Shown piece by piece: positions 36,864 to 47,790 of a stretch of 64,000 bases of DNA (within the stretch, counting starts at the first letter, position 1; the number at the start of each line of letters is the position of its first letter). The notes beneath the pieces are model-generated. The model made no database searches. It was given only the letters and a program-made list of their open reading frames with translations, and was not told the DNA's origin. The position numbers and the translations under genes are program-made. Origin of the DNA: Piper betle (Eukaryota > Streptophyta > Magnoliopsida > Piperales > Piperaceae); the NCBI GenBank assembly GCA_033002965.1, contig JAURVB010002516.1, positions 1-64,000 of the forward strand, given 5' to 3'.

Positions 36864-37218
36864 TTATTTTATTAAACGGATGAACTCCCCGTTTACCGGA
36901 GAAACCAAGATGATGGAGCGGTGGTGGATGACTTTAGAGAAGAGGTGAGCTTGGGGACGGAGGTTGCAGGTTCGTATGCGGTGGTCGGCGAGGGCGAGAG
37001 CTTGCTGGATGGCTTGGTGGGGGGAGAAAGATGTGTGGAGGGAGTGTTGGGAGGGAGGAGGAGTCGTCTTTTCGATGCATCGATGTGCAAAGGGTCGGGT
37101 GGGGACTCGTCGAGCGAATTCTTGAGAGCTTGGAATGGGGACTCCTGGTTGTAGGCGCTCTGCGGCTCCCGGTCCCCGACCGGGGCGAAGGAAGATGTCG
37201 CTTAAGCGGTCGGCCGTG
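36864..37218 (-). pseudogene. Unrecognised 117-codon reading frame, copy B (frameshift near start)
   Basis: Equivalent of 24437-24790. An extra C in the run near 37185 shifts the frame after the first about 10 codons, and the conserved initiator Met codon is also altered (ATGGCCGAC is now ACGGCCGAC). Beyond the shift, the copy A frame resumes as SPFQALKNSLDESP, so here the Ser codon that is a stop in copy A is intact. Confidence 0.45.
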
Positions 37219-37645
37219 ATCTCTTCGAATCTGATCTGAATTGATTGGTGGGAGAGACGGGAAGAGGGGATTAGGGAAGATGGAACTTCGAAGCAGGCTA
37301 GGAAGGCCCAATTCAATGCACGGTGGGTGTCTTTTCTGTTTGTCACTTACTGCTACAGGGTTCCAGTTAATAGTGGTGGAATCTTACTACTCTCGGCTTG
37401 TTTCTCACTTACTTGCCCATTCACTACATATACGGCCGGGCTTGGTTCTTGTTTTTCTTTCTTCTTTTTTTGTTCAATCATTGAGAAATAAAAATCCCAA
37501 CATTAAAGGTGGAGATAGCTAATTTGCAGGCAAGAAATGCAAGAATCATGATAGAGAAATGATTTAAGTTTTACATGATCTTTTACAATGCAAGAATCGG
37601 AAGTACACGAGTTGGGTCTATATTAATCTACATGATCGTTCAATT

Positions 37646-37917
37646 TTAAGGCAAAGGATGAACTGCATGGCGGGGGCGGAGATGGTAGCAGACAGCGTAA
37701 ACGGCAATGCTTACAATGAAGGCGAGGCCAAGAAGAATGGTGGCAAGGATGAGCATAGGCCGGCCTTTGTCTCCACGGACGGAAATGGAGACGACAAGAA
37801 CACTTGCAAAGAGAGCTCCAAGAGCGATGATACCCCCACAGTCTTCATTTCCTTCAACGAGCACCTCCTTCCCGCCGGGACCTCGCCATGGTCGACTTCA
37901 AGATTCATCTGATCCAT
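37646..37917 (-). pseudogene. Type I two-membrane-segment protein, copy B (single frameshift)
   Basis: ATG at 37917 (MDQMNLEVDHGEVPAGRRC). One base is missing after KEMKTVG, at about 37832-37836, compared with copies C and D, so the hydrophobic segments lie in the next frame (IIALGALFASVLVVSIS, then MLILATILLGLAFIVSI). Otherwise it matches copy C closely, suggesting recent inactivation. A sequencing error in the C-run is an alternative. Confidence 0.65.
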
Positions 37918-38124
37918 TCTCCGGCAAGACTCGTAGGGCAACCTGATGAAGTGAGGGTGCCGGAGGTTGATGTTCTATTTATACGTATGCAAGAAATGAA
38001 AATCGAAGGCAGGGGACATTCCTAGTAACATAACTAATACGATAGAAATAAATTTTCAACTTTTATGTTTGTAATGACGTCAAGTTTTGTTCCCGTTCGC
38101 CTTGCGTCAGCAGCGAAGGTATGA

Positions 38125-38196
38125 ATGGGGCCTACATAGATAAACACATGGGGCCTACATTATCATACTGCATGGGGCCTACATAGATAAACACAC
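38125..38196. repeat. Short tandem repeat, three units of about 24 bp
   Basis: ATGGGGCCTACAT occurs three times. The outer units continue AGATAAACAC and the middle one TATCATACTGC. Confidence 0.85.
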
Positions 38197-38215
38197 TCAA
38201 TCCAATTACCCTCTT

Positions 38216-39335
38216 ATGTAGCGGCTTTTAAGTTGATTAATCTTGTTGGCGGCCTTCGGTAGGACGTTGCATTGTTTTTTCTTATCAAAGGGGAAGAGGG
38301 GTTGTGCAAATTGATATTCTTTCAAATGTTGAAATTAGTGATGATATTAACCTCACCACATGGAAAAAGGAAGGAAAAATTGTTGCGGTCGTCAATACTA
38401 TAGGGCAATATGTTGTGTATAAACGTTGTACTGCATTTCAATAAAAATTATGGATGTGTGGAAAATAAATTCTTCAGTTTCATACTTCATACAAAATATC
38501 AAGTGTAGAGGTCAAAAAGTGAGAAAACACGGTTATGAATAGTCATAAGAGGAACATAATGATTGAAACATCTTGCACCATGTCTGCAAAAGCATCTGTG
38601 GGCCCTTTTCGGCCCGAAGGGACTTATAACAGTTGTCACGTAGAAAGGGTATGCTGTCAAGTCGAAGTCAATAATTCCACAATTATTGCCCTTTGTGAGA
38701 ATTCTTGAAGAAGCATATAAGATGTTTATTTAACATGAGGGTTAGCCTCTCATATGTCAGTTTGATATTAGTTATTTTTTAAACCAGTAATACTTGTACT
38801 GACTCTTTTGTTCACATATATGTAGGTGATGATTAAATACTAGAAATGTCGGCTTGGACGGAGGAGCAATGAGGTCGCTTACACACAATATTAGATGATT
38901 AAATGTTTAATATTTTTGTCTATGATATTATTATATTAGAAATGACGTGGCTAAACACAAAATATGATGACATGATGTGAAATGTGAACAAAATGCACAG
39001 GTGGGTTGAGACCCAAACTTCAAAATGAGTATATAGTATATTAGATTCTATTTGACCGAAATTGTTGATATATGCATAGTATCTTTATGTATATTATTAT
39101 TTCCTTGACAGGTGTGGCATATATCTTTATAGTATATTATTTCTTGACAGGTGGTGGCCCCCAATTGTATTTTTGGGAGACTGGTCCATTTTATTTTTAA
39201 AATTTCTTATTGATTTCTCACAATTGTTATTGGTGCGGTAAATTAGTTTACATGTCATCTATATATAGTAACACGTTGTGTGGTTATGTGCATTCATCCA
39301 TTCATGACGAGTCATATCGTCATTTTAAGACACTA
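38216..39335. other. Intergenic DNA, no gene seen
   Basis: Mixed to AT-rich sequence. The stretch at 38560-38720 is less AT-rich but has no long open frame or known motif. Confidence 0.5.
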
Positions 39336-39339
39336 GAGA

Positions 39340-39527
39340 AATATCAAAAGAATTGCTTCCACAAGCAACTTGGATCTTTGATTCCAAGAATGTGACATGT
39401 TTGTGTAGCTTGATACTGCAGCTTCCAATTCAGTAACTTGTTGGTCTATTAAGTCAATTTGCTGCGTATATCCATCGAATCTACAATTCTTATCCTTCAA
39501 TTGCTCTACATATACTCTCAATCCCAT
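39340..39527 (-). pseudogene. BLOC-1 subunit 2 (BLOS2-like) exon fragment, copy 1
   Basis: On the minus strand from 39527: GLRVYVEQLKDKNCRFDGYT, then QQIDLIDQQVTELEAAVS, matching the C-terminal coiled-coil part of plant BLOS2, a subunit of the endosomal BLOC-1 complex. A small indel follows AAVS. In the next frame the family ending resumes (LHKHVTFLESKIQVACGSN). There is no start or upstream exon, so it is a captured or decayed fragment, not a working gene. The same fragment with the same indel occurs at 49085-49272. Confidence 0.7.
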
Positions 39528-41320
39528 GATGCTTGTATGCTAGCAATCAAGAGGGGAAAGAAATTGGCATTGCCGTACTTCACTAAATAGTCCAATCACA
39601 TAAAAGATCTAAAATCAATGAAAAAATGTATTTCATATCGTTAAATCATGACACTTATACATTGATATTGATTCAAAACTGGATATAACTTCTTCACCAA
39701 TTGATTCAAAACAGAATATTTCACAAATAGCACGTTTATTCGTATATTTTACGGAATAAAATTAAACAAATATAGCTGTGCGAGCTCAATACGTTGTGGA
39801 GCAATTCAACGTTGTGGAGTGATTCAAGCCTATTAGAAAAGCCACAACTTCGACATCAGACAATGACTAAAATGAAACCGTATGACCACAAATCAAAATG
39901 CTTGCCCCAATTGCAAAAGCAAAGAGTGAAACATACAGATAACTATAGTTGGTGTGGAAAGAAGATGAGTAGGGGAGGCCAAAAGCTATGGACGACCGCG
40001 AATGTCCGGTTCGTGTCCGTGCCATATGTCAAATTCAACGTGAAAATAGTTTATTCTTCTCTAATACTATTTTCTAAGTTATTAGTAATGTTTATTTGTT
40101 TTACATAGATTGAAGAATTCTTGTTTTGAATAGTATGTTTGCCTAATAAGTTATTAATATGTATAACTTTTATTATTATATTTTTTATATTCGAAAAAAC
40201 TAAGATATTTTCTAGCACTCAAGATGTATGTCATTTTTAAATATGATTTTTTTATATAATTAAGAATATGTTGTTGATTTACTATTTGCCTGGGAAATTT
40301 TAAGTATGGAGTGTAAGAGAAGGGATCTCTTTGGTTCATCATAGAAAAATTTAAGATATTGTTAATTTAATACCTGTGTTAAAACTTTTATTATGAATTT
40401 TAGTTGCCTTGTGAGAAACAAAGTATATTTTCAATTCAAAGATTATGTTATATTTTTAAATATAAAATTTTTGTATAATTAAGAATATGTTGTTTATTTA
40501 TTATTTGTATTAGAAATTATAAGTGTGTAGTGAAAGACAAAGAACGTATCTTTGGCTTATCATAGAAAAAATCAAAATAATGTAAATTAGATCCATTTAA
40601 AACAAATTGTTTAAAATTTTATTTTAGTAAAAAACTTGTCTTTCTATTTATTTTTTAGTTTAAAATTTTTTAACTTACGTTAATTTTATGTTTCACATTA
40701 GTGTATGAGATATTTATATTTGTATGTGTGTTCGTCCGCGTCCGTAAAAATTTTGCAACATAGACGTAGACAAACGCTTTACCCCTACAGATGAGGAAGA
40801 GCAGAACTTGAAGCTCACCTCTAATCAAGTAAGAGATAAAGGTGAAGAGTTGGGCCAGCGACCCCGCTCAGTTTGTCTCCATATCTGCAGTATGCCACTG
40901 CCGTCACTACTGATCGACTGTGAAAGATTTGGATCCGGGCAGGCATGGTCGAACGGGTACTCCAAGATCCTGATCATATCAAAGAATTGGTTATCATAGA
41001 CTCATGGTCAGGGTGTCTGACTTGACCAAACCCTAATTGAGGATTGGTGCCCTTAAAATTAAAATAATTAATTCGGGATGATCGATTCATGTAACTATGC
41101 TATTAATTTATACGAGGATATTATCATTCGTTGGATACAGTTCATGACCAAGTTAAAAGTAGATTTTTGTGGGTATATAATATGTTGAGTACGAAAATTT
41201 CCTATTTAATACTTAAAAATAGCAAAAACACACATTTTCTCATTATCAAATTAGTTAGAAGGATATTTTTATCATTCTCGTTAATTGGGTAACCTTTATC
41301 AACCCAAATCATACACAAAA

Positions 41321-41347
41321 ATTATATATATATATATATATATATAT
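41321..41347. repeat. TA microsatellite
   Basis: A run of alternating TA within the 2-kb repeat. The equivalent at about 56564-56600 is longer. Confidence 0.9.
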
Positions 41348-41384
41348 CTAAAATATTTTTGTGAACATTATTACATATTATAAC

Positions 41385-41567
41385 ATGCATCTAGAACCAC
41401 GATAGCGCCTAAATATTGTATCCATATATTGAACGATTGTGTCACCATTTTAAGAAGTTGATGTTAAATCTAAGTGGGCTTAACTGAATTAAGTAGATTA
41501 GTATATAGTTTGGTCGCTACTAGCATTTCTAGTTTGGTTCGCAGGTAAATAAAAACTGGGTGTTACA
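41385..41567 (+). mobile_element. Gypsy LTR tail fragment, plus orientation
   Basis: Diverged match to the complement of 20755-20945: ATGCATCTAGAACC, then AAGTAGATTAG, ending GGGTGTTACA at 41567, the LTR 3' terminus. It lies between the 2-kb repeat and type I cassette copy C. Confidence 0.65.
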
Positions 41568-42177
41568 CATTAAACTATCAATAAATGACTTATTATTCAC
41601 AATAAATCATAACTATACAAGTTCGACCATTTAAGTGACTAACAAACTAAACTATCATAAGCAATTAATAATGTGCATAACAATATTAAAATAAAACGTC
41701 AAGTGGAAGCATAATTATTAACTCAATGGATTACTTGGGCAAACATCATAATAAATCATGTGACACTTAATAGTCCAACAATGGTAGTACTTAACCCATA
41801 ATTTGCTTGTGTTAAAATTTAATTGGCTAATCTTTCATAAAATATTTTATAACATTAGTATAAACTAAAATAGATAAGTGATCATTACTTATATAAAAAC
41901 CCATGAAGCAAACAAATTAATTTTAATGAGTTGTTAACTTACAATGGACTTATTACATTATATAAACTAATAATAAATGTACATATCCATTTTATTAATT
42001 TTGAACTACATTACGTAACTAACAAAATTTAATTGAACTATAAGATATAGATTTCTTAAGTTAGTCCAATTGAACGAATTTCTAAGTCATGTGTGGCCTT
42101 TCATGGCTTATTCAATCATGCACGATCACGATAACAAGATATTAGTAAATAAACATTCACGGATCAGAAATTGGTAT

Positions 42178-42268
42178 GAGAGTAAATCACCGGTGAAATC
42201 TTTATTCTATAAAAATTTTCTTGAGAGTACTTCACCGGTGAAATCTTTATTATATAAAAATTTTCTTT
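42178..42268. repeat. Tandem duplication, two units of about 46 bp
   Basis: GAGAGTA(A/C)(A/T)TCACCGGTG, followed by AAATCTTTATT and TATAAAAATTTTCTT, occurs twice in a row. Copies A and B have a single unit. Confidence 0.85.
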
Positions 42269-42679
42269 TAGTAAAATTTTATCTTTAATGACGAGGAAAA
42301 CGTCGCATGAAAGTAATATTCTATTTATAATCTTCGTATCTGGTTTTAATGACCGTCTTTTTTATTATAATAAATAACCTAATTAGCGGTTAGAGTATTG
42401 GCAGAAGTCTTTTGTTCAAACTAAATAATATGTTCAACTTATTAGATACATAGAATATTAATTAAAATATATTAACTCATGTGATTTAAAAAATAGAAAA
42501 AAACTATTCTTTTCCGTACTTCCATCAATCACTTAAGAGATTAAGTCTTTGATCGTACTATCAAAATATAGAAGATAAAAAGAAGACGGTTTCTAACTAT
42601 ATCCGAATAGATTCTTAGAGACGTTTAATTGCTATCCCTAAAATATAAAAAAATTGTGAACAATAATATAAATTATCTT

Positions 42680-43033
42680 TTATTTCATTAAATGGATGAA
42701 CTCCCCGTTTACGGGAGAAACCAAGATGATGGAGCGGTGGTGGATGACTTTAGAGAAGAGGTGAGCTTGGGGACGGAGGTTGCAGGTTCGTATGCGGTGG
42801 TCGTGGCGAGGGGCGAGAGCTTGCTGGACGGAGGTTGCAGGTTCGTATGCGTGGAGGGAGTGTTGGGAGGGAGGAGGAGTCGTCTTTTCGATGCATCCAT
42901 GTGCAAAGGGTCGGGTGGGGGCTCGTCGAGCGAATTCTTGAGAGCTTGGAATGGGGACTCCTGGTTGTAGGCGCTCTGCGGCTCCCGGTCCCCGACCGGG
43001 GCGAAGGAAGATGTTGCTTAAGTGGTCGGCCAT
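42680..43033 (-). pseudogene. Unrecognised 117-codon reading frame, copy C (frameshift plus internal rearrangement)
   Basis: ATG at 43033 (MADHLSNIFLRP), then the same extra C as copy B near the start. The centre is altered by a short duplication and deletion (YEPATSV appears twice in place of the SPHQ region). The conserved ending HHRSIILVSPVNGEFIHL is still open. Compare 24437-24790. Confidence 0.45.
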
Positions 43034-43453
43034 GATCTCTTCAAATCTGATCTGAATTGATTGGTGGGAGAGACGGGAAGAGGAGATAAGGGAAGATGGA
43101 ACTTGGAAGCAGGCTAGGAAGGCTCAATTCAATGCTCGGTGGTCGTCTTTTCTGTTTGCCCCTTGCTGCTACAGTGTTCCAGTTAATAGTGGTGGAATCT
43201 TACTTCTCTCGGCTTGTTTCTCACTTACTTGCCCATTCACTACATTTACGGCGGGGCTTGATTCCTGTTTTTCTTTCTTTGTTTTTCTTCAATCATTGAC
43301 AAATAAAGATCCCAACATTAAAGGTGGGGATAGCTGATTTGCAGGCTTCATGAATCATGATAGAGAAATGATTAAATTTTACATGATCTTTTACAATGCA
43401 AGAATCGGAAGTACACGAGTTGGGGCTATATTAATCTATGTGATCGTTCAATG

Positions 43454-43726
43454 TTATGGCAAAGGATGAACTGCATGGCGGGGGCGGAGATGGTAGCAGA
43501 CAGCGTAAACGGCAATGCTTACGATGAAGGCGAGGCCAAGAAGAATGGTGGCAAGGATGAACATAGGCCGGTCTTGCTCTCTACACATGGAAATGGAGAC
43601 GACAAGAACACTTGCAAAGAGAGCTCCAAGAGCGATGATAACCCCCACAGTCTTCAGTTCCTTCGACGAGCACCTCCTTCCCGCCGGGACCTCGCCATGG
43701 TCAACGTCAAGATTCATCTGATCCAT
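43454..43726 (-). CDS. Small protein with two predicted membrane segments, type I copy C (90 aa, intact)
   Basis: ATG at 43726 (MDQMNLDVDHGEVPAGRRC); 90 residues, open to TAA. Layout: a polar N-terminus with CSSKELKTV (residues 19-27), hydrophobic segment 1 at about 29-46 (IIALGALFASVLVVSIS), the loop CREQDRP, segment 2 at about 55-77 (MFILATILLGLAFIVSI, then YAVC), and a short His/Arg-rich tail (YHLRPRHAVHPLP). This is the only complete member of the type I group here. The others are frameshifted (37646-37917), truncated at the 5' end (44759-44971, 62336-62548) or cut at both ends (25013-25190). The likely product is a small integral membrane protein; partner, organelle and function are unknown. 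It resembles no family I can name. Confidence 0.6.
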   Translation of the reverse strand: MDQMNLDVDHGEVPAGRRCSSKELKTVGVIIALGALFASVLVVSISMCREQDRPMFILATILLGLAFIVSIAVYAVCYHLRPRHAVHPLP

Positions 43727-44028
43727 TCTCCGGCGAGACTCGTAGGGCAACCTGATGAATTGAGAAATTGCTGGAGGTTGATGTTCTATGTATAAGAAAT
43801 GAAAATGGAGGGGGGGACCTTCCTAGTAACATCTAATAGGTTGGAAATAAATTTTTCAATATTTGCAAAGACAAAGTTTTGTTCACATTCGCCTTGCGTC
43901 ACACTCAAAACGTTGACAAATTTTAGCAGCCGCTTAAGTGATTAGTATGCCAAGCATGACATCAACATGCTACGAAACAACTTAATTCTTAAGATTATTT
44001 TATCAATCTTGGAATGATACCATTAACA

Positions 44029-44646
44029 TCGCCACGACGCCAGAATCCGCCCGCGAACCACGACACGCCGCCCACTGATTCCGCCGCCGCCGCTGTGACC
44101 CCGACGACCACCCCCTCGACGTCGCCGACGTTTCCCCCATCGTCCCGACCACCGTCGAGGCCGGACGGAGCCTCGATCGGAGAACGCCGCCACCACCGCC
44201 CATTTTTGACGCCGCCGTCGACGGCCATCGCCGCCTCGGCTACCCTGTTTGACACCACCATTGGACCAAGCTCGTCGAGCTGGTGCCGATAGACCCCCTG
44301 ATTGCCCCGTCCCAAATCATCGCCGAAAAACCGTCGGAATCCGCCGGAAAATCGCCGACACTTGCCGGAAAACCGCCGACACTTGCCGGAAAACCGCCGG
44401 AACCGCCGGAAATTGGATTTGTGGGAAATTCGCCGGATCATCCGCCGAACGCAACCGGTCCAATCTGATCGGACTTCGGACGCCGCTAGGTGCCGAATTC
44501 GAGTTTCGAGCTACGAAACGGAAACCCTAGCCGTCTCCGATTTTCGACGACGCGAGGTATAATTTATTTTAATTTAATTATTTGAAAGTTTTGATTATTA
44601 GAATTGCATGCTAGGATTGGTGAATTGTGTGTTATAATAATATATA
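44029..44646 (+). mobile_element. Gypsy LTR internal fragment, plus orientation
   Basis: Near-identical to 61607-62223. It is GC-rich with a Pro/Arg-rich pseudo-frame and a 24-bp repeat (CCGACACTTGCCGGAAAACC) in two full copies around 44353-44400. The left edge is an abrupt junction with cassette copy C, and the right edge passes into cassette copy D. Confidence 0.8.
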
Positions 44647-44758
44647 GAAATGCAAGAATCATGATAGAGAAATGATTTAAGTTTGACATGATCTTTTACA
44701 ATGCAAGAATCGGAAGTACACGAGTTGGGTCTATATTAATCTACATGATCGTTCAATT

Positions 44759-44971
44759 TTAAGGCAAAGGATGAACTGCATGGCGGGCGCGGAGATGGTA
44801 GCAGACAGCGTAAACGGCAATGCTTACAATGAAGGCGAGGCCAAGAAGAATGGTGGCAAGGATGAGCATAGGCCGGCCTTTGTCTCCACGGACGGAAATG
44901 GAGACGACAAGAACACTTGCAAAGAGAGCTCCAAGAGCGATGATACCCCCCACAGTCTTCATTTCCTTCAA
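44759..44971 (-). pseudogene. Type I two-membrane-segment protein, copy D (5'-truncated)
   Basis: The core is intact from CSLKEMKTVGG through both hydrophobic segments to HAVHPLP. However, an approximately 27-bp deletion removed the region containing the initiator ATG seen in copy C, and an upstream TAG closes the frame. The first remaining ATG is inside KEMKTV, which would give a protein of about 67 residues that still includes both membrane segments. It could still make a short product, but I treat it as a truncated copy. Confidence 0.55.
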
Positions 44972-45240
44972 CGAGCACCTCCTTCCCGCCGGGACCTCGC
45001 CATGGTCAACGTCAAGGTTACTCGTAGGGCAACCTGATGAAGTGAGAAATTGCTGGAGGTTGATGTTCTATGTATAAGAAATGAAAATGGAGGGGGGACC
45101 TTCCTAGTAACATCTAATAGGTTGGAAATAAATTTTCAATATTTGCAAAGACAAAGTTTTGTTCACATTCGCCTTGCGTCACACTCAAAACGTTGACAAA
45201 TTTTAGCAGCCGCTTAAGTGATTAGTATGCCAAGCATGAC

Positions 45241-45364
45241 ATCAACATGCTACGAAACAACTTAATTCTTAAGATTATTTTAGCAATCTTGGACTGATAC
45301 GTCAACATGCTACGAAACGTCTTAATTCTTAAGATTATTTTATCAATCTTGGAATGATACCATT
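45241..45364. repeat. Tandem duplication, two units of about 62 bp
   Basis: GTCAACATGCTACGAAACG.CTT, followed by AATTCTTAAGATTATTTTA, occurs twice here (and at 62819-62942), but once in copy C (43961-44020). Confidence 0.9.
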
Positions 45365-45858
45365 AATATTACATGTATTAAAAATATATAGTCACGCCCC
45401 TTACCAAAGACCCTATTAGGACTCTGCATGTGGCCTAACAAAATAAACACACTCAATCCAATTACCCTCTTCAATTGATAAATATGATTTTAATTATAAA
45501 AGACAGTTGATTTTGAGTGGGTGAAGATGAATCCGCTTATAAAATATAAAATTCCCCTTAACCAGGTACAACTAATTAAGTGGATGATGTAACGAATAGC
45601 AAATAACCTGTCGTTACAAAAAGTTCAAAGAAAAAAAGCCTAGCAAATGAGCGTCTTAGCTCTTGGACGGGTGCAATCATTTAGGCATCAACGTTTTCAT
45701 TCCCCAGTTAGCCCCCACAAAAGTGACACAACACAAAGCGTAGCAGATGTTAGGAATGAAAAAGGCGATATCTCAAAAGTTCTTGGCCAAAGAGGGATGA
45801 TCTTAATGTGGATGCATTGACGTTTCCTGGCATTTGAATTCCTGAACGTATGAAATGA

Positions 45859-46661
45859 TCAACAACACTTGCAATCCAAACCGACCACTTCTTCATCAGA
45901 ATAATGATTTATTTGTTCTCCTAAGTAATCCAGAGCTTCCCGTCGAATCATTTCCGAAAGTCCCGTTAGATTTTTTGCATCGAAGGCATTCACCAAAATT
46001 CTGAATGTTGTTTCTTGCAGCTCACAGCCCACCACCTTCATCAGGTGGAAACACTCCATGGCAGATTGAACATAATCAAACTCGATCAGAACCACCAAAA
46101 GGGAGTTAAACCCTTCAACATCGCCGGCCTCCAAGTGCATCTCCTTCTTTAGCCAGGAAACAACCAGTGATACTTCTTCCGATTGCTCATTCAGGGCCAA
46201 TGTTCTCACCATCTCGGCATACAGAGATACTTTTGGTTTGTACCAGTACTCGGAGCGAACACCCTTGAACACCTAAATCAGCAACTTTTCTCATGTCATT
46301 GAATTCAGAAGGGCACCATTTTATGTGAGAGATCAAATGATAGAAAGGGGACCTGGAGAGCTAAGAGAGACTCATCCTGCCTATGGAGTTCATGAAGGAC
46401 TGCCATGAGATCTGTCTTCACCAGACGCCCGACCTTGGACCCGAGGACACTCTGCAGCGATACTTCATCGCCTTTGAATCGCTTAAGTGCTTGGACGGCT
46501 TGGATTGCTTCGGTGCTGATTCTTCCCCTCTGCAAGGGTTTCCTGTTCTTGCCTCTGTCTCGCATGAGAGGAGACATCTTAGAGTAGCCTCTATGAAACT
46601 GAGGTGTCTTGAAACCCAAATTGATATGGATCAGGTGATGGGATGTGGAACAAGAATTCAT
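45859..46661 (-). CDS. THA8-like small PPR protein, two exons, 240 aa
   Basis: Exon 1 is 46661-46353 and exon 2 is 46272-45859. The donor is CAG|GTCCCC, the acceptor TTTAG, phase 0, 723 nt in all. The ATG at 46661 gives MNSCSTSHHLIHINLGF, a plausible organelle transit sequence. Next come MRDRGKNRKPLQRGR and STEAIQAVQALKR, the signature start of plant small PPR proteins of the At1g62350/THA8-like group, then helical repeats (DLMAVLHELHRQDESLLALQ; YWYKPKVSLYAEMVRTLA; FNSLLVVLIEFDYVQSAMEC). This group binds organellar RNA (THA8 itself is needed for intron splicing in chloroplasts). The gene appears intact. Its second exon and the end of exon 1 are duplicated almost perfectly at 63437-64000. Assignment to the exact subfamily is inference. 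Confidence 0.82.
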
Positions 46662-47790
46662 GGCAAGAAATCTGAAGGCACTGGTCACCTGCTTCCAACC
46701 AACTTCCTCAACTAAAGCTTAGGCGAGTTCTAGATAAATGAAATTCTCAGGAACGCAATCTATCCAAGGGGCAGTCTCTAATCTCAGTACTGGGAGAATA
46801 ATTCAGAAAATTTAGGTTGATCATGCAATTGAAACGTAAACCACTGACAAAAAATTAAACTACATAAGCTATCAGAGCAAAACTAAAGATAATATACAGC
46901 CAATTCCCACACAACTCATCCGAACAGGATCATAGTTGAACTAACACATTATATTTAACGGAACTAGTGGCATAACCTTTTCGAATCCAGAGGATTTATC
47001 AGCAACAAATCAACAACAGGCAATGTGACTTTGTGATTGGCAGGCAATTCAAATATAAAAAAAGACAGAAATGTGATCTCATGAGTACATCATTGCAGCT
47101 AAACTTGAAAATAAACCAACGATACAGGCATAAAAATGACACGAGGAACCTTGCTTACTAATTTTGTTGTCTTTCTCCTACTGTGTACTTTTTTCTTTTT
47201 AATCCAAATCAAGCTTGTTCAGCTCCAAACTTATGAATTTCTTTATGATATATAGAAATTCAATTCACTCATCTACTAGTGGCTCAATTTTCCAAACAAC
47301 CAATTTGAATATCAATGTTCTAATGAGCAATAAACTACGATTTCCACTCATAACTCACACAATAATAAACAACAGAGGTAATTACTATCAGAAATTTCAC
47401 CGCAGAGTCATGCACAGAACAATCAAACACGCAAATTTGTCCATCTAAAAAAACAAGCGCTACAAGCAAGTACTGTTACAATAATAAATTCACGGATAAA
47501 AAGCAAACTATTCCAATCTAAAATTCGGACTATCTACTTTAACTCCTCGTTGGGCATGACAATTCGGTTGTCACAGACTTCAAGAAGCGCGAACGAGGAA
47601 AACAATTTCACCGCAGAGATGAGAGCAACAACCGGAGAGTTTCAACTGCAAACACCGATAGCGGTCGCCGGAGGCGGAGAAGAAGACTGAGGAAGGAGCG
47701 GTGATATAGAGGGTAAGGGGAGTGCCATAGATTGGTGATAAGTGGGTTGGGCCTGGGATGCTTAGATGGGCCATTGAAGATGGGCCTTAT
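46662..47790 (-). promoter_or_regulatory. Upstream region of the PPR gene
   Basis: AT-rich sequence between the PPR start and a GC-richer patch at 47575-47770. That patch may be a 5' UTR exon or the promoter-proximal region. No specific element assigned. Confidence 0.3.

Larger units (their letters stand above)
35505..38215 (-). repeat. Type I cassette, copy B
   Basis: Collinear with 41597-44020 (copy C), and partly with 23548-25200 (A) and 44647-45480 (D). It carries the 117-codon frame and the membrane-protein frame on the minus strand about 0.3 kb apart. Confidence 0.8.
39336..41392. repeat. 2.06-kb dispersed repeat, copy 1 (carries BLOS2 fragment; empty copia site)
   Basis: It matches 49081-49534 plus 55038-56644 over its whole length, with a few percent divergence and differing TA-run lengths. 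It starts GAGAAATATCAAAAG and ends near ACATG(C/G)ATCT, where a gypsy LTR tail begins. Inside are the BLOS2 exon fragment (39340-39527) and a long AT-rich body; at 40785-41000 a less AT-rich stretch with a 63-codon plus frame may be a second captured fragment. No terminal inverted repeat is evident. Confidence 0.85.
41597..44026 (-). repeat. Type I cassette, copy C
   Basis: Collinear with copy B from 35510 on, with a deletion around 42080 and small local duplications (42178-42268; a second GGAGGTTGCAGGTTCGTATGCG at 42833). It ends inside a segment shared with 45303-45365 and is fused to internal LTR sequence at 44027-44029. Confidence 0.8.
44029..46422. repeat. Near-identical large direct duplication, copy 1
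   Basis: It matches 61607-64000 with only a handful of differences (for example GCAACCGG against GCACCCGG, and one or two base-run indels). The spacing is constant at 17,577-17,578 bp. The left edge is defined; the right end cannot be seen because the window stops inside copy 2. Confidence 0.95.

Noticed and set aside
39336..41392. A functional BLOS2 gene in the 2-kb repeat
   Set aside because: Only one exon-sized fragment is present, with a frame break and no start or upstream exons.
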